64,000 nt of DNA from Amycolatopsis suaedae (GTDB taxonomy: Bacteria > Actinomycetota > Actinomycetes > Mycobacteriales > Pseudonocardiaceae), in the NCBI RefSeq assembly GCF_004214935.1, contig NZ_SFCC01000003.1:124001-188000 (forward strand), read 5' to 3'. Position 1 is the stretch's first letter. Every line of letters starts with the position of its first letter. The notes beneath the pieces are model-generated. The model was not told the DNA's origin and did not search any database. It saw only the letters and a program-made list of their open reading frames with translations. A program made the position numbers and the translations under genes. Shown one piece after another: positions 1 to 9,530 of the stretch.

Positions 1-327
1 TATGTCGCTCGCGCGTTGAGCGAGGGGCGGGCCACGGCCCTGTTCGACAAGCTGGTCGAGCTGAGCGAGCAGTGGCTTGCCGAGCTGGACTCGAAACGCC
101 CGGATCCGCCGGAGGTGTCCCGCCGGGACCGCGCCATCGTGGCTGCCGCGATGGCGCTGTCGATCTCGGTGCTGCACCAGCATGTGTCCCGCGGTCTGGG
201 CGTCGACGTGCTGACCCAGGACGGTGCCGAGGTGCTGGGCCCGATCCTGCTCGATCTCTACTCCCACCCGTATCTCAGCCCGGACGAGGCGATCGCCTAC
301 CGGGAACAGCTCGAGAAAGGCCGATGA
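1..327 (+). CDS. TetR-family regulator, C-terminal part (runs off the left edge)
   Basis: The reading frame is open from the first base, so only the last 108 residues are present and the DNA-binding domain lies outside the window. What remains is helical (around [17 protein letters not shown] and [21 protein letters not shown]) and resembles the ligand-binding C-terminal domain of TetR regulators. Its stop overlaps the start of the ABC ATPase gene (ATGA), so the regulator is probably the first gene of the exporter operon and controls it, as is usual for TetR-linked drug exporters. Without the HTH the family call rests on the C-terminal pattern and on context. Confidence 0.7.
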   Translation, partial: YVARALSEGRATALFDKLVELSEQWLAELDSKRPDPPEVSRRDRAIVAAAMALSISVLHQHVSRGLGVDVLTQDGAEVLGPILLDLYSHPYLSPDEAIAYREQLEKGR

Positions 328-1238
328 TGACTGAACCGATTTCGGTGCGCGGGCTGGTCAAGCGGTTTGGTGCGACCACGGCGCTGGACGGTCTCGACCT
401 GACCGTGCGGTCCGGCGAGGTGCACGGTTTCCTCGGCCCGAACGGCGCGGGTAAGAGCACCACGATCCGGATCCTGCTCGGGCTGCTCCGCGCGGACGCG
501 GGCCGCGCCCGGTTGCTCGGCGGCGACCCGTGGCAGGACGCGACCGCGTTGCACCGCCGGCTCGCGTACGTGCCAGGCGATGTCACGCTGTGGCCGGGGC
601 TGTCCGGCGGCGAGATCATCGACCTGCTGCTCCAGGCGCGGGGACACGCCGGTCGCGCCCGGCGCGACCAGCTGATCGAGCGTTTCGACCTCAATCCGAG
701 AACCAAGGCACGTGCCTATTCGAAGGGGAACCGGCAGAAGGTCGCGTTGATCGCCGCGCTGGCCGGGGACGCCGAGCTGCTCATTCTCGACGAGCCGACC
801 TCCGGGCTCGACCCGTTGGTGGACGAGGTGTTCCGCGAGGTCATCCGCGAACAGCAACGTGACGGCCGGACCGTGTTGCTGTCCAGCCACATTCTCGCCG
901 AGGTGGAGCGACTGTGTGATCGCGTCACCATCATCCGCGACGGCCGCACGGTCGACGGCGGGAGCCTCGCGGAGCTACGGCACCTGACCCGGACCTCGGT
1001 CCGGGCCGAGATCACCGGTCCGGCCGCGGGGCTCGCCGAGCTGCCTGGCGTGCATGGCTTGCGCCAGCAGGACGGCGTCGTGCACTTCGACGTCGAGGCC
1101 GACGCGCTCGGTCCGGCGCTGCGTCAGCTCGATCTGCTCGGGGTGCGCAGCATCGTCAGCCGGCCGCCGACGCTCGAGGAGCTGTTCCTGCGGCACTACG
1201 ACCGGACCGGCGCGGCCTACGCGGCGGCCGGGCGATGA
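324..1238 (+). CDS. ABC exporter ATP-binding protein (TnrB2/DrrA type)
   Basis: A 304-residue nucleotide-binding subunit of a drug-type ABC exporter. Walker A is GPNGAGKST at residues 38-46, the signature region is [11 protein letters not shown] near 132-142 (the SKGN form of DrrA-like ATPases rather than LSGGQ), and Walker B is [13 protein letters not shown] near 152. The C-terminal 80 residues form the regulatory extension typical of DrrA/NatA-like ATPases. ATG at 324 overlaps the preceding stop; a second ATG follows directly. The gene overlaps the permease by 4 bp, so the two are translationally coupled and should form a 2+2 exporter at the membrane. The substrate is unknown; relatives confer resistance to polyketide ionophores such as tetronasin. 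Confidence 0.92.
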   Translation: MMTEPISVRGLVKRFGATTALDGLDLTVRSGEVHGFLGPNGAGKSTTIRILLGLLRADAGRARLLGGDPWQDATALHRRLAYVPGDVTLWPGLSGGEIIDLLLQARGHAGRARRDQLIERFDLNPRTKARAYSKGNRQKVALIAALAGDAELLILDEPTSGLDPLVDEVFREVIREQQRDGRTVLLSSHILAEVERLCDRVTIIRDGRTVDGGSLAELRHLTRTSVRAEITGPAAGLAELPGVHGLRQQDGVVHFDVEADALGPALRQLDLLGVRSIVSRPPTLEELFLRHYDRTGAAYAAAGR

Positions 1239-2833
1239 GCGCGCTGACGGGGACCCGGCGGCTGGGGCGGCTCGCGGTACGCCGGGAACGGTTCATCGCG
1301 CCGTGCTGGATTCTGCTGCTCGGCGCGATGACGGTCATCATGGCGAGCTATGTCGAACGGTGGATGAGCACGCCGGAACTGCTGGCCCGCTACACCACGA
1401 TGATCAACGAGAACAGTTTCTTCCGCGCCGTCGGTGGCGATGCCGTCATCGCCGACCTCGGGTACATGGCCGCCTGGCGAAGCGGTGGGGCGCTCTACGT
1501 CTTCTGCGCGCTCGCCGCGCTGACCGCGGTCATTCGCTACACCAGGGCCGACGAGGACACCGGCCGCACCGAGCTGCTGCGCGCCGGTGTCGTCAGCCGC
1601 TATGCCGCGTTGACGACCGGCCTGCTGGTGGCAGGGTGCGTCAGTCTCGCCTGCGGCGTACTGCCGGCGGGGCTGATGATCGCCATGGGTTTCGACCCGA
1701 CCGGATCGCTCACCTACGGTGCCGGTGTCACCGTGTCCGGTCTGGTGTTCGGCGCGATCGCGGCGCTGGCCGCCCAAGTCGCCCAAAATGCCCGCACGGC
1801 ACGGATGATCAGCTTTTCCGCGCTCGGCATCTCCTACCTTCTGCGGTTCGCCGGTGACGCGTCCGGCCAGTACTGGCTGAAATACGCCTCGCCACTCGGC
1901 TGGACGCATCTCGTCGCGCCCTACCGGGACAATCGCTTGTGGATCCTGCTGATCTCGCTCGCCGTCGCCGCGGTGCTGACCGCCGTCGCCTACCGCGTGG
2001 CGGGCGTGCGTGATCTGGGTGCCGGCCTCGTGCCCGAACGAGCCGGCCGCGCCACCGCACCGGAGTTGCGCGGCCCGATCCGGCTGTCCTGGCGGCTCAA
2101 CCGTGGCCTTTTCCTGAAGTGGGCGGCCGGAACCGGGGTCTTCGCCGTCGGTGCAGGCGGCGTGACGACGATGGCCGACCAACTCGAGAACACACCGGAC
2201 TCGTTCGCCACGAAACTGGTGGAGGGTTTCGGCGGCAGCCCGACGGCCACTTACTTCGACAACGGTCTGTGGGCCATCACGCTGATCGTCGCGTACGTCG
2301 TGACGCTCTATCCGGTGCTCATGGTCCAGCGGCTACGCGCGGAGGAAACCAGCGGCAGAACCGAGGCGCTCCAGGCAACGCCCATCAGCCGGCTCCGCTG
2401 GGCAGGCGGGCACCTGGTGGTCACCGGCCTCGGCACCGCGGCCCTGCTCGCGTTGTTCGGCGTTCTGTTCGGCGCGACGTTCGCACTGATCCACGGTGCA
2501 CCGTCGAACATCCTCCGGACCACGGCCGGTGCAGTCGGCACCGTTCCCGCCGCGCTGCTCGTCGGCGCGGTGTGCATGCTTGCCTACGGCCTGCTCCCGC
2601 GCGCGGCCGTCGCGCTCAGCTGGCTCGCCTGGATCGCGACGATCGTGCTCGGCAGAATCGCCGGACCGCTGTACGACCTGTGGGGCGGCACCCCGGTCGA
2701 GCCGTTTCACTACATCCCCAACACCGTGGCAGGCGATGAGTTCACGCCGCTGCCCGCCCTGGTCATGGTCGTGGCGACCGCCGCACTCGCCGGTGCCGGG
2801 CTGCTCGCGCTACGCCGCCGCGACTTCGCCTGA
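1235..2833 (+). CDS. ABC exporter permease, TnrB3-like
   Basis: A 532-residue membrane protein with about twelve hydrophobic segments in two similar halves, the size and form of the TnrB3 family (predicted exporters of polyketide antibiotics) rather than the short six-helix ABC-2 permeases. The conserved stretch [15 protein letters not shown] near residue 104 and its second-half echo [16 protein letters not shown] are characteristic. ATG overlaps the ATPase stop by 4 bp. It ends 9 bp before the stop of a convergent paralogous permease, with a shared hairpin between them. Confidence 0.9.
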   Translation: MSALTGTRRLGRLAVRRERFIAPCWILLLGAMTVIMASYVERWMSTPELLARYTTMINENSFFRAVGGDAVIADLGYMAAWRSGGALYVFCALAALTAVIRYTRADEDTGRTELLRAGVVSRYAALTTGLLVAGCVSLACGVLPAGLMIAMGFDPTGSLTYGAGVTVSGLVFGAIAALAAQVAQNARTARMISFSALGISYLLRFAGDASGQYWLKYASPLGWTHLVAPYRDNRLWILLISLAVAAVLTAVAYRVAGVRDLGAGLVPERAGRATAPELRGPIRLSWRLNRGLFLKWAAGTGVFAVGAGGVTTMADQLENTPDSFATKLVEGFGGSPTATYFDNGLWAITLIVAYVVTLYPVLMVQRLRAEETSGRTEALQATPISRLRWAGGHLVVTGLGTAALLALFGVLFGATFALIHGAPSNILRTTAGAVGTVPAALLVGAVCMLAYGLLPRAAVALSWLAWIATIVLGRIAGPLYDLWGGTPVEPFHYIPNTVAGDEFTPLPALVMVVATAALAGAGLLALRRRDFA

Positions 2834-2855
2834 CCGGGCGGGCTATGCGGTCAGG
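2829..2855. terminator. Shared hairpin between two convergent permease genes
   Basis: Perfect 8-bp arms CCTGACCG and CGGTCAGG are separated by 11 bases. The arms include the last codons and stops of both permease genes. There is no U-tract, as is common in high-GC actinomycetes, so this is a probable bidirectional terminator. Confidence 0.55.
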
Positions 2856-4444
2856 TCGCGGCGGGCGTAGCCGACGAGGCCGGCCGCGGTGAGCAGGGCG
2901 GCGATGACGGCGAGGGCGGTGGTGGCCGGCCAGTCGGGCGGGGTGTCGGGCACGGCGGCGAGGTGCGCGAAGGGGGACAGGGCGCTGAGCCAGCCGGACG
3001 CGTCCATGCTCTGGACGGTGACGTGGAGGAGGAATCCGCCAGCTACGGGGAGAGCTCCGATCGCCGCTGCCGCGCGGGGCGCCCAGCCGAGCGCCAGGGT
3101 GGCGGCACCGAAGGACAGCAGTGCGACCGGGGCGACGTTCCACGCGCCACCGAGCGAGGACAGGATGTCCAGCGGTGCGGCGTTGATCCGGGCACCCGCC
3201 CACAGTGCGAGCCCCGCCGTGGTGAGCAGCGTGAACAACGCGGCGGCGGTGACCGCGAGTTCGGAGGCGGCGAGCCTGTGGCGGGAGACGGGCAGCACGG
3301 TCAGCCAGGTCGACCGGCCGCTGGTCTCGTCGGCGACCATGGCCGCGATCCGGGTGACGGCGTAGAGACCGGTGGGAATGGCGAGCAGGCTGAACATCGC
3401 CGCGGCGAAGCCGTCGGCGGTGCCGAGCCGGGTGAATCCGGCACCGGCGGCCAGGTCGGTGAAGCGGGAGTTCTCGTCGAGGAAGGCGAGAATCGAGGTG
3501 ATGAGCGTGCCGACGAGCAGGAAGTACGCGGCGAGGCCGGCGGCCCAGCCTGCCGTGGGGCGCAAGGCTTTGCGTACGGCGAATGCGGTCAGCGATCCGA
3601 GGAGCCGGGTCCGTGGCCGGCGGCTTGCCGCCGTGGCCAGCAATGCGCCTCCGGTGTCGCGGTGGCGGGCCGCGACCATGGTGGCGGCGGTCAGCACCGC
3701 GGGGAACGCCGCGAGGACGAGCAGCGGACCCACCCGGTCGTCGGCGTAGGGCGCGGCCCTGGCGACGAGCCCGAACGGGGTGAGCCAGCCGAGCCAGGCG
3801 AGCTGACCGACGCCGTCGGCGAGCATGCGGGCCAGGGCGGTCGCGCCGAGGACGGCCACGGTCAGCCCGGTCGCGGCGGCACGGCTGGGAACGACCTGCG
3901 CGGCGAGCGCGCCGCCGCAGGCGAAGGTGAGCGTGATGCCGAGAATCCCGCCGGCGTGGATGAGGGCTCCGGCGGTGGCGGTTCCGGTGACGATGAGCGC
4001 GCCAGCGACGGCCGCCGCGATGACGACCGCGGCGGCGGTCACCGCCAGCAGGCCGCGGATGGTCAGGTCAGCCCGGTGCAGCCGGCCGGCGAGCAGGAGG
4101 TCGGCGCGGCCGGTCTCCTCCTCTCCCCGGGTCAGGCGGGTGGCGGCGAGCAGTGCCCACACCGCGCACAGGACCTGGACCGGGATCGCGGTGCGCCACA
4201 CGGTGAATCCGCCGGGATCGTCGAGGGCGACCGGTGGCCCGAACAGGATCCGGATGGCCGGGTTCTCGGCGAGCGCCCGCAGCGCCGACCCGTCGAGCGC
4301 ACCGGCGAAGGTGCTCTGGTACTGGCCGGCGACCACCGCCGACATGCCCGCGGCGGCGAGCGCGACGATCACGCCGCCGCGCCGGACCTGGCGGACAGCG
4401 TGGCCGGTGACGGCACGGCCGGGGTGGCTCGAGATGCTGATCAT
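2843..4444 (-). CDS. ABC exporter permease, TnrB3-like (second system)
   Basis: A 533-residue polytopic membrane protein of the same TnrB3-like family as its convergent neighbour, with about twelve hydrophobic segments and the family stretch TRGEEETGRADLLLAGR in the first half and VADETSGRSTWLTVLPVSR in the second. Its start overlaps the stop of the ATPase gene that precedes it on the minus strand by 4 bp (ATGA), so the pair is translationally coupled. The two exporter pairs of this window are diverged paralogues rather than a recent duplication, since the sequences differ widely outside these motifs. Substrate unknown. Confidence 0.9.
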   Translation of the reverse strand: MISISSHPGRAVTGHAVRQVRRGGVIVALAAAGMSAVVAGQYQSTFAGALDGSALRALAENPAIRILFGPPVALDDPGGFTVWRTAIPVQVLCAVWALLAATRLTRGEEETGRADLLLAGRLHRADLTIRGLLAVTAAAVVIAAAVAGALIVTGTATAGALIHAGGILGITLTFACGGALAAQVVPSRAAATGLTVAVLGATALARMLADGVGQLAWLGWLTPFGLVARAAPYADDRVGPLLVLAAFPAVLTAATMVAARHRDTGGALLATAASRRPRTRLLGSLTAFAVRKALRPTAGWAAGLAAYFLLVGTLITSILAFLDENSRFTDLAAGAGFTRLGTADGFAAAMFSLLAIPTGLYAVTRIAAMVADETSGRSTWLTVLPVSRHRLAASELAVTAAALFTLLTTAGLALWAGARINAAPLDILSSLGGAWNVAPVALLSFGAATLALGWAPRAAAAIGALPVAGGFLLHVTVQSMDASGWLSALSPFAHLAAVPDTPPDWPATTALAVIAALLTAAGLVGYARRDLTA

Positions 4445-5325
4445 CGGCTGGTTTCCCCGTAGTAGTCGAGGAAGATCTCCTCCAGCGTCGGCTCCCGCAT
4501 CGCCACCGCGGTGACCCCGGCGTCGGCGAGCACCTGCAACGCCGGGCCCGGAGGCCCGGTCAGGGTGAACCGCAGCCGGTTCCCGTCCAGCCGGTGTACT
4601 CCGGCCACCCCGGCTACGTCCACAAGGGACGGCTGGGTTCCGTCGAAACTCACCTCGACCCAGCTGCGCCGCAACCGCCGTAGCCCGGCGATGCTGTCGA
4701 TCTCGACCAGGCGGCCGGCCCGCAGGATGGCGACCCGGTCACAGACCGCCTCCACCTCGGTGAGCTGGTGCGAGCTGAGGAACACCGTCTGACCACGCTG
4801 CCGGGCCTCGGTCACGCAGCGGCGGAAAACCTGCTCCATCAACGGATCCAGACCGCTGGTCGGCTCGTCCAGCACGAGCAGTGGCGCGCGGGTGGCGAAC
4901 GCCGCGACCAGCGCGACCTTCTGCCGGTTGCCGGTCGAGTAGGCCTTTCCCGGCTTGTCGAGGTCCAGCGCGAACCGGTCGACGAGCTCGGCCCGGTAGT
5001 CCAGGTCGACGCCGGGACCGACGCGGGCGAGCAGCTCCAGGATCTCCGCACCGGTCAGCGACGGCCACAACGCCACGTCACCCGGAACGTAGGCCAGGTG
5101 CCGGTGTGCGCGCCGCACATCCGCCGCCGGTGTCCCGAACACCTCGGCGTGGCCGGCCGTGGGACGCAGCAGTCCGAGCAGCAGCCGGATGGTCGTCGAC
5201 TTGCCGGCGCCGTTGGGACCGAGGAAGCCGAACACCTCACCGGGCGCGACGGACAGCGTGACGCTGTCGACGGCCAGCATGCGGCCGAACCGTTTGGTCA
5301 GGCCGTCGAAGCGGACAGCGGCCAT
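4441..5325 (-). CDS. ABC exporter ATP-binding protein (second system)
   Basis: A DrrA-like ATPase of about 294 residues. Walker A is GPNGAGKST, the signature region is [15 protein letters not shown], and Walker B is [14 protein letters not shown] place the start at ATG 5325 because GGGAGG lies 10 bases upstream; a GTG at 5358 would add 11 residues (TRRPREAPVP) with no family support. A copy of the GCCGGGAAGTCTGGTCGGC element lies about 35 bp upstream of this start, within the 84-bp gap to the P450 stop, so this exporter may have its own leader rather than simply reading through from the P450 gene. Confidence 0.9.
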   Translation of the reverse strand: MAAVRFDGLTKRFGRMLAVDSVTLSVAPGEVFGFLGPNGAGKSTTIRLLLGLLRPTAGHAEVFGTPAADVRRAHRHLAYVPGDVALWPSLTGAEILELLARVGPGVDLDYRAELVDRFALDLDKPGKAYSTGNRQKVALVAAFATRAPLLVLDEPTSGLDPLMEQVFRRCVTEARQRGQTVFLSSHQLTEVEAVCDRVAILRAGRLVEIDSIAGLRRLRRSWVEVSFDGTQPSLVDVAGVAGVHRLDGNRLRFTLTGPPGPALQVLADAGVTAVAMREPTLEEIFLDYYGETSR

Positions 5326-5358
5326 GGGCACGGGAGCCTCCCGGGGTCGGCGGGTCAC

Positions 5359-5386
5359 CAGCCGACCAGACTTCCCGGCACACCGG
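5359..5386 (-). promoter_or_regulatory. Repeated leader element, copy 1
   Basis: On the minus strand this stretch carries the 19-base core GCCGGGAAGTCTGGTCGGC preceded by CCGGTGT. The same core plus that preceding context recurs at 11349-11375 and 11488-11514. Here its downstream edge is about 35 bp from the ATPase start at 5325. Being upstream of a gene in the same orientation in all three places argues for a cis-regulatory role (RNA leader or protein site). A 14-bp piece, GGTCGGCTGGTGAC, directly follows the core and is also found at the end of the P450 gene around 5409-5422. Confidence 0.5.
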
Positions 5387-5409
5387 TCAGAACTCTACCC
5401 GGATCGGCG

Positions 5410-6615
5410 TCACCAGCCGACCGGGAGCTCGTGCACGCCGTGGATGAGCACGTTGTGCTTGACCGGAACCTCCTCGGGGTCGATCGCCAGGTGCAGGGCG
5501 GGGAACCGGCGTGCCAGCGCGGGGTAGGCGACCTGCATCTCGATGCGGGCCAGCTGCTGGCCAAGGCACTGGTGGATCCCGTGGCCGAAGGCGACGTGCC
5601 CGGCGGCGGACCGGCGCAAGTCGAGGGTGCCGGGGTCGGCGAACCGTTCCTCGTCGCGGTTGGCCGCCGCGAGCGAGATGGTGACCGACTCGCCGGCCCG
5701 CACGAGCTGACCGTCCAGTTCGACGTCCTCGGTCGCGGTCCGGACCGTGGCCATGACGATGCTCAGGTAGCGCAGCAGCTCTTCCACCGCCCGTTCGGTG
5801 ACGGCGGGGTCGTCGCTCTCGCGCAGGACGGCCAGCTGACCGGGGTGGGACAGCAGGGCGAAGGTGCCCAGGGCGAGCATGTGCGTGGTGGTGTCCAGGC
5901 CAGCTCCCAGAAGCAGGAAGGCGATGTTGGTCAGTTCCTCGTCGGTCAGCTCACCGCCACCGGCCAGGCCGCTGAGCAGGTCGTCGGTCGGTGCGGCGTG
6001 CTTGGCCGCCACCAGCTCGGCCAGGTAGGCGCCGATGTCGGTGATGGCCGCCATGGCCTGCTCCACGGTCGACCAGGTGTCCATCAGCGTGGTGACGTCG
6101 CGCTGGAACCGCTGCCGGTCCGCGTACGGCACACCGAGCAGCTCGCAGATCACCATCGCCGGGATCGGCCGCGCGAACGCGTCCACCAGGTCCACGGGCG
6201 GGCCGTGCTGTTCCATCGCGTCCAGGTGCCCGGTGGTGACCTGCTCGATGCGCGCGGTGAGTTGCCGCATGCGGCGGACGGTGAACTGCCCGGTGAGCAG
6301 GCGACGGTAACGGGTGTGGTCCGGCGGATCCATCGTGAGGAACATGCCCGGTGGCGCCGGCTCCGGTGCCCGCGCCTGGAGTTCGTTCTCGAACAAGGGC
6401 CGGTGGGTCAGCTCCGACCGGGCACTGAAGCGGGGATCGGCCAGGACGGCGCGGGCCAGCGCGTGGGTGGTGACCAGCCAGCCGGTGTGCCCGTCAGGGT
6501 AGGCCATTCGGCTGATCGGCTGAGAGCGGCGCAACCGCGTCAGTTCCGCCGGCGGATCGAACGGGTTGGGCCGGGTCATCGGCAGCGACGCGACGACGGG
6601 TGGGCGTGTGGTCAT
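5410..6615 (-). CDS. Cytochrome P450
   Basis: A 401-residue soluble bacterial P450. The I-helix has the normal oxygen-activation motif LLGAGLDTTTH, the K-helix ExxR is EELLRYLS, and the haem loop is FGHGIHQCLGQQLAR with the proximal cysteine near residue 350. It is expected to hydroxylate or epoxidise a small molecule with electrons from a ferredoxin. It is transcribed away from the dual-HTH TetR gene; the 107-bp gap between them contains a clear inverted repeat, so that regulator probably controls it. The ABC exporter downstream on the same strand suggests modification followed by export, but this is inference. Confidence 0.93.
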   Translation of the reverse strand: MTTRPPVVASLPMTRPNPFDPPAELTRLRRSQPISRMAYPDGHTGWLVTTHALARAVLADPRFSARSELTHRPLFENELQARAPEPAPPGMFLTMDPPDHTRYRRLLTGQFTVRRMRQLTARIEQVTTGHLDAMEQHGPPVDLVDAFARPIPAMVICELLGVPYADRQRFQRDVTTLMDTWSTVEQAMAAITDIGAYLAELVAAKHAAPTDDLLSGLAGGGELTDEELTNIAFLLLGAGLDTTTHMLALGTFALLSHPGQLAVLRESDDPAVTERAVEELLRYLSIVMATVRTATEDVELDGQLVRAGESVTISLAAANRDEERFADPGTLDLRRSAAGHVAFGHGIHQCLGQQLARIEMQVAYPALARRFPALHLAIDPEEVPVKHNVLIHGVHELPVGW

Positions 6616-6655
6616 GTCGGTTCCTAGGTCGGTGGACCGTGGCGAACTTCCCAGT

Positions 6656-6670
6656 CTGACCGTCGGTCAG
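6656..6670. promoter_or_regulatory. Probable TetR operator between P450 and regulator
   Basis: CTGACC-GTC-GGTCAG is a perfect inverted repeat with a 3-base centre in the divergent intergenic region, 41 bp from the P450 start and 53 bp from the TetR start. This is a usual position and form for a TetR-family operator controlling both genes. Confidence 0.6.
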
Positions 6671-6722
6671 TCAGTTCACGTTATCACCTTCCCGCCGGTC
6701 AGCAAGTACCTAAACTGCGGGC

Positions 6723-7481
6723 ATGGACGGACAGGCGGCATCCGACACGCGGTCGCGCATCCTCGCCACGGCTGGGCGGCTCTTCGCCGAGCAGGGCTAC
6801 GATCAGACGTCCCTGCGCCAGATCGCGGTACGGCTGGACGTGAGCAAAGCGGCGGTGCTGTACCACTTCTCCAGCAAGGCGCAGATCCTCGCCACGCTGG
6901 TCACGCCGATGCTGGACCAGGCCAAAGCCGTCCTGGACGCCGCCGAGGAGATGGATCCCGAACAGGCGCGCTGGACGGTCGTCACGGGCTTGCTGGACGG
7001 CATCCTGGACAACCTGCCGCTGCTGCGCGTCCTCGACGGCTGGTGGGCGATGCGCGAGCCCCTGCTGCATCGCGTGATGGAGCAGAACGCCCGCACGATC
7101 GACATCATCGCCGGGCCGCAGGCCGGCCTGCGGGAGCGCATCCGGGCCACCGCGGTGGTGTCCCTGCTCGCCCGCCCGGCCATGCATCACCGGGACGCGC
7201 CCGTCGCCGACGTGCGCCGGGAGGTACTCGCCGCGGCCCGGCAACTCTTCGACGGAACCGGCCAGGCCGAGGTCTCCTCGCCGGCACCGAGGGCTGGTGG
7301 CCGCCGCGGGCGGCGCACGGTGATGACGCGGGAACGACTCGCCAAGGCCAGGCGGATGCAGGCGGCGGGCACCTACACGGTCGAGGAGATCGCCCAGGCG
7401 ACAGGCGTGTCCCGGGCCACCGTGTACCGCCACCTCGGCAAGGAACCTGACTCGCCGGCGCCGCATTCCGACACTTTGTGA
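6723..7481 (+). CDS. TetR-family regulator with an extra C-terminal helix-turn-helix
   Basis: A 252-residue regulator. Residues about 7-55 form a TetR HTH (TRSRILATAGRLFAEQGYD, then SLRQIAVRLDVSKAAVLYHF), followed by the helical ligand-binding domain to about residue 190. After a basic linker (GGRRGRRTVMT) the last 50 residues form a second HTH of the resolvase/Hin type: RLAKARRMQAAGTYTVEEIA, then ATGVSRATVYRHLG. Ordinary TetR proteins stop near 190-210 residues. ATG at 6723 is chosen because the TetR domain starts directly after it. It is divergent from the P450 gene with an operator-like repeat between them. Confidence 0.88.
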   Translation: MDGQAASDTRSRILATAGRLFAEQGYDQTSLRQIAVRLDVSKAAVLYHFSSKAQILATLVTPMLDQAKAVLDAAEEMDPEQARWTVVTGLLDGILDNLPLLRVLDGWWAMREPLLHRVMEQNARTIDIIAGPQAGLRERIRATAVVSLLARPAMHHRDAPVADVRREVLAAARQLFDGTGQAEVSSPAPRAGGRRGRRTVMTRERLAKARRMQAAGTYTVEEIAQATGVSRATVYRHLGKEPDSPAPHSDTL

Positions 7482-7512
7482 GACATTCTGAGACCAATAG
7501 TGAGACGGCCGC

Positions 7513-8325
7513 CTATCGCGCCGCGGGCAGCCGGATGTAGGTGATCCAGGTTTCGTTGGTGCGGGGGTTGTTGAGCCAGCCGTGGCGTGAGGTGGTGTAG
7601 GTGTAGCCGAGTTCGGAGGCGATATCGGTGATCACCGTGGGGTCGAGCAGGTACTGGTGGGCCAGGACGGTGCGTCGCGGGCGGCCGTCGAACTCGCGGA
7701 TCGCCAGCGCGATGCGGGTGTCGAGGTCGCGGACGGCAGGCAGGAACGGGACGACCGCGGCGACGGTCAGGATGAGCAGTCCGAGTCCGGCGGCGACGAG
7801 ATAGGACCACCTCGGCAGGCCGAACGTGGTGACGGCGCCCATGCCGAGGATGAAGACGAACAGGCCGCCGGCGAGCAGGACCCTGCTGAGGATGTGCCGT
7901 GCCATCGAGGTGAGCCCGTGCCGCCCGGCCCGGTCGGCGGCATGGTCGACCCTGGGCACGGGCTCACGGCTGAACAGCAGCACGGGATCACGACGGTCGC
8001 CGAACACCCGCGCCAGGTGAAAGCCGTGGGAGCGGGCCAGCGCCTGGACGTCGGCAACGGCCGCGCGCAGGTCGGCGGGCCGGACCCAGACGGCACGGCC
8101 TGCGGCCAGCCGGGACTCGAAGGTGCGTCGGCGTCGCTGGTGCGCCCGGCCCGGCGGCCGGAGCGGGGGCTGCGGGCCGGGCTGCGAGCCGTGGCGGGCG
8201 TAGTGGGCCAGCTGCTGTTGCCGGGTGCGGTGCTGGCGTACCGACCACACCACGAACACCGTGAGCCCGGCGAATGCTACGGCGACGCCGGCCACGGTGA
8301 GCAGTGCGACGAGTTCGGGTCGCAT
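7513..8325 (-). CDS. Membrane protein of unknown function linked to an antiporter
   Basis: A 270-residue protein that I do not recognise. It has an N-terminal membrane helix (VALLTVAGVAVAFAGLTVFV), a basic cytoplasmic stretch and a soluble segment, two adjacent membrane helices around residues 155-210 (LLAGGLFVFILGMGAV and LVAAGLGLLILTVAAVVPF), and a C-terminal soluble tail of about 70 residues. ATG at 8325 overlaps the antiporter stop (ATGA), so it is translated with the antiporter and may act with it. A much longer upstream extension of the frame is only antisense-like sequence inside the antiporter gene. Confidence 0.75.
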   Translation of the reverse strand: MRPELVALLTVAGVAVAFAGLTVFVVWSVRQHRTRQQQLAHYARHGSQPGPQPPLRPPGRAHQRRRRTFESRLAAGRAVWVRPADLRAAVADVQALARSHGFHLARVFGDRRDPVLLFSREPVPRVDHAADRAGRHGLTSMARHILSRVLLAGGLFVFILGMGAVTTFGLPRWSYLVAAGLGLLILTVAAVVPFLPAVRDLDTRIALAIREFDGRPRRTVLAHQYLLDPTVITDIASELGYTYTTSRHGWLNNPRTNETWITYIRLPAAR

Positions 8326-9530
8326 CAGCCGGGCTTGTCGTGGTCGGCGTGCCGTCCGATGGGGAGGTTGTCGGGTGGTTCGACCCGCAGGGCCTTGGCG
8401 ACGGGGACGTCGGTGGAGGAGTGCAGGATGATCGAGATGGCGATGGTGACCGCGACGAGGTCGAACACCAGCTCGTTGTCGGGGATGCCCGATTGCAGGG
8501 CGAGCAGGCCGTAGACGACCGAGGCGAAGCCTTTGGGGCCAAACCACGCGGCGGTGGCGCGTTCCCGTCCGGACAGCTGGGTGCGGACCAGCGACAGCAT
8601 CATGGCGGCCGGGCGAACCAGCACGATGGCCAGCACGGCGAAGACCCAGCCGCCGACGGTGAGGTGGGACAGGCGGTCGGGGGTGATCAGTGCGCCGAAG
8701 ACGAGCAGGGCGGCGAATTTGGTGATCTCGGAGAGCAGGTCGCCCAGGGGCTCGAAGTGTTCGGCGGCCACCCGGTCGAGGGTGGCCAGGGTGGCGCCGG
8801 CGGCGAACGCGGCGAGATAGGGATTGGCGTGGGTGAGGTGGCAGGCGCCGTAGAGCGCCACGCCGACCGCGAGCGGGCCAAGTGCCTGCAGCCGGGGTTC
8901 GCTGGTCAGGATCCGCAGCCGCCAGGCCAGCGCGACCAGGGCGGGCAGGGCGATGCCGAGGACGAGGCCGAGCAGCAGTTCCCAGCCGATGGTGCCCAGG
9001 TCGGCGGTGGTGTGCGACGCGGTGGCGAGGAAGATCAGTACGAACGGCAGCGCGAGTCCGTCGTTGAGGCCGGATTCGACGTTGAGCAGGCGCCGCAGCC
9101 GCAGTGGGATGTCGCTGCGGCCGACGATGGCGGCGGCGAAGACCGGGTCGGTTGGGGACAGGATCGCGCCGAGCAGCAGTGCGGTGGGCCAGTCCAGGCC
9201 GACCAGGAAGTAGGCGGGTACGGCGATGCCGATCATGGTCAGCGGCATGGCCAGCCCGAGCGCGCGGCCGGACAGCCGCCAGCCTTCCCGCAGCGCGCGC
9301 AGGTTGGCCCGCTGGCCGTCGGTGAACAGGACGGTGAACAGGGCGACATCGGCCAGCACGGTCACCAGCGGGTCCTGGGGTCCGATGTGGACCAGTCCGA
9401 ACCCGCCCTGGCCGATCAGCGCGCCGGCGACCAGAAACAACAGCGCCGTCGACAGTACGGTGCGGGCGGCCACACCCGACAGTGACACGCTGATCAACAG
9501 GACCAAGCCGAACGCCAGTACCAGTGCCAC
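8325..9530 (-). CDS. Cation:proton antiporter (CPA1, Na+/H+ type)
   Basis: A 401-residue polytopic membrane protein with 11-12 hydrophobic segments. The CPA1 transport motif is present as LLLGAILSPTDPVFAAAIVG with the paired Asp, followed by LLNVESGLNDGLALP, both diagnostic of Na+(K+)/H+ exchangers. It should move Na+ or K+ against H+ for pH or salt homeostasis. It lacks the long C-terminal regulatory tail of some family members; the overlapping membrane gene downstream may supply a partner domain. GTG or ATG start at 9530. Confidence 0.9.
   Translation of the reverse strand: MALVLAFGLVLLISVSLSGVAARTVLSTALLFLVAGALIGQGGFGLVHIGPQDPLVTVLADVALFTVLFTDGQRANLRALREGWRLSGRALGLAMPLTMIGIAVPAYFLVGLDWPTALLLGAILSPTDPVFAAAIVGRSDIPLRLRRLLNVESGLNDGLALPFVLIFLATASHTTADLGTIGWELLLGLVLGIALPALVALAWRLRILTSEPRLQALGPLAVGVALYGACHLTHANPYLAAFAAGATLATLDRVAAEHFEPLGDLLSEITKFAALLVFGALITPDRLSHLTVGGWVFAVLAIVLVRPAAMMLSLVRTQLSGRERATAAWFGPKGFASVVYGLLALQSGIPDNELVFDLVAVTIAISIILHSSTDVPVAKALRVEPPDNLPIGRHADHDKPG

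Noticed and set aside
2963..4462. A 499-codon plus-strand open frame across the second ABC permease
   Set aside because: Composition is Gly/Glu/Gln-rich shadow sequence. The minus-strand frame has membrane-protein pattern, couples with the ATPase gene and matches the TnrB3 family.
8326..8547. N-terminal extension of the membrane protein into the antiporter gene
   Set aside because: It overlaps the antiporter frame, is Arg/His/Pro-rich shadow sequence, and the coupled ATG at 8325 is a better start.
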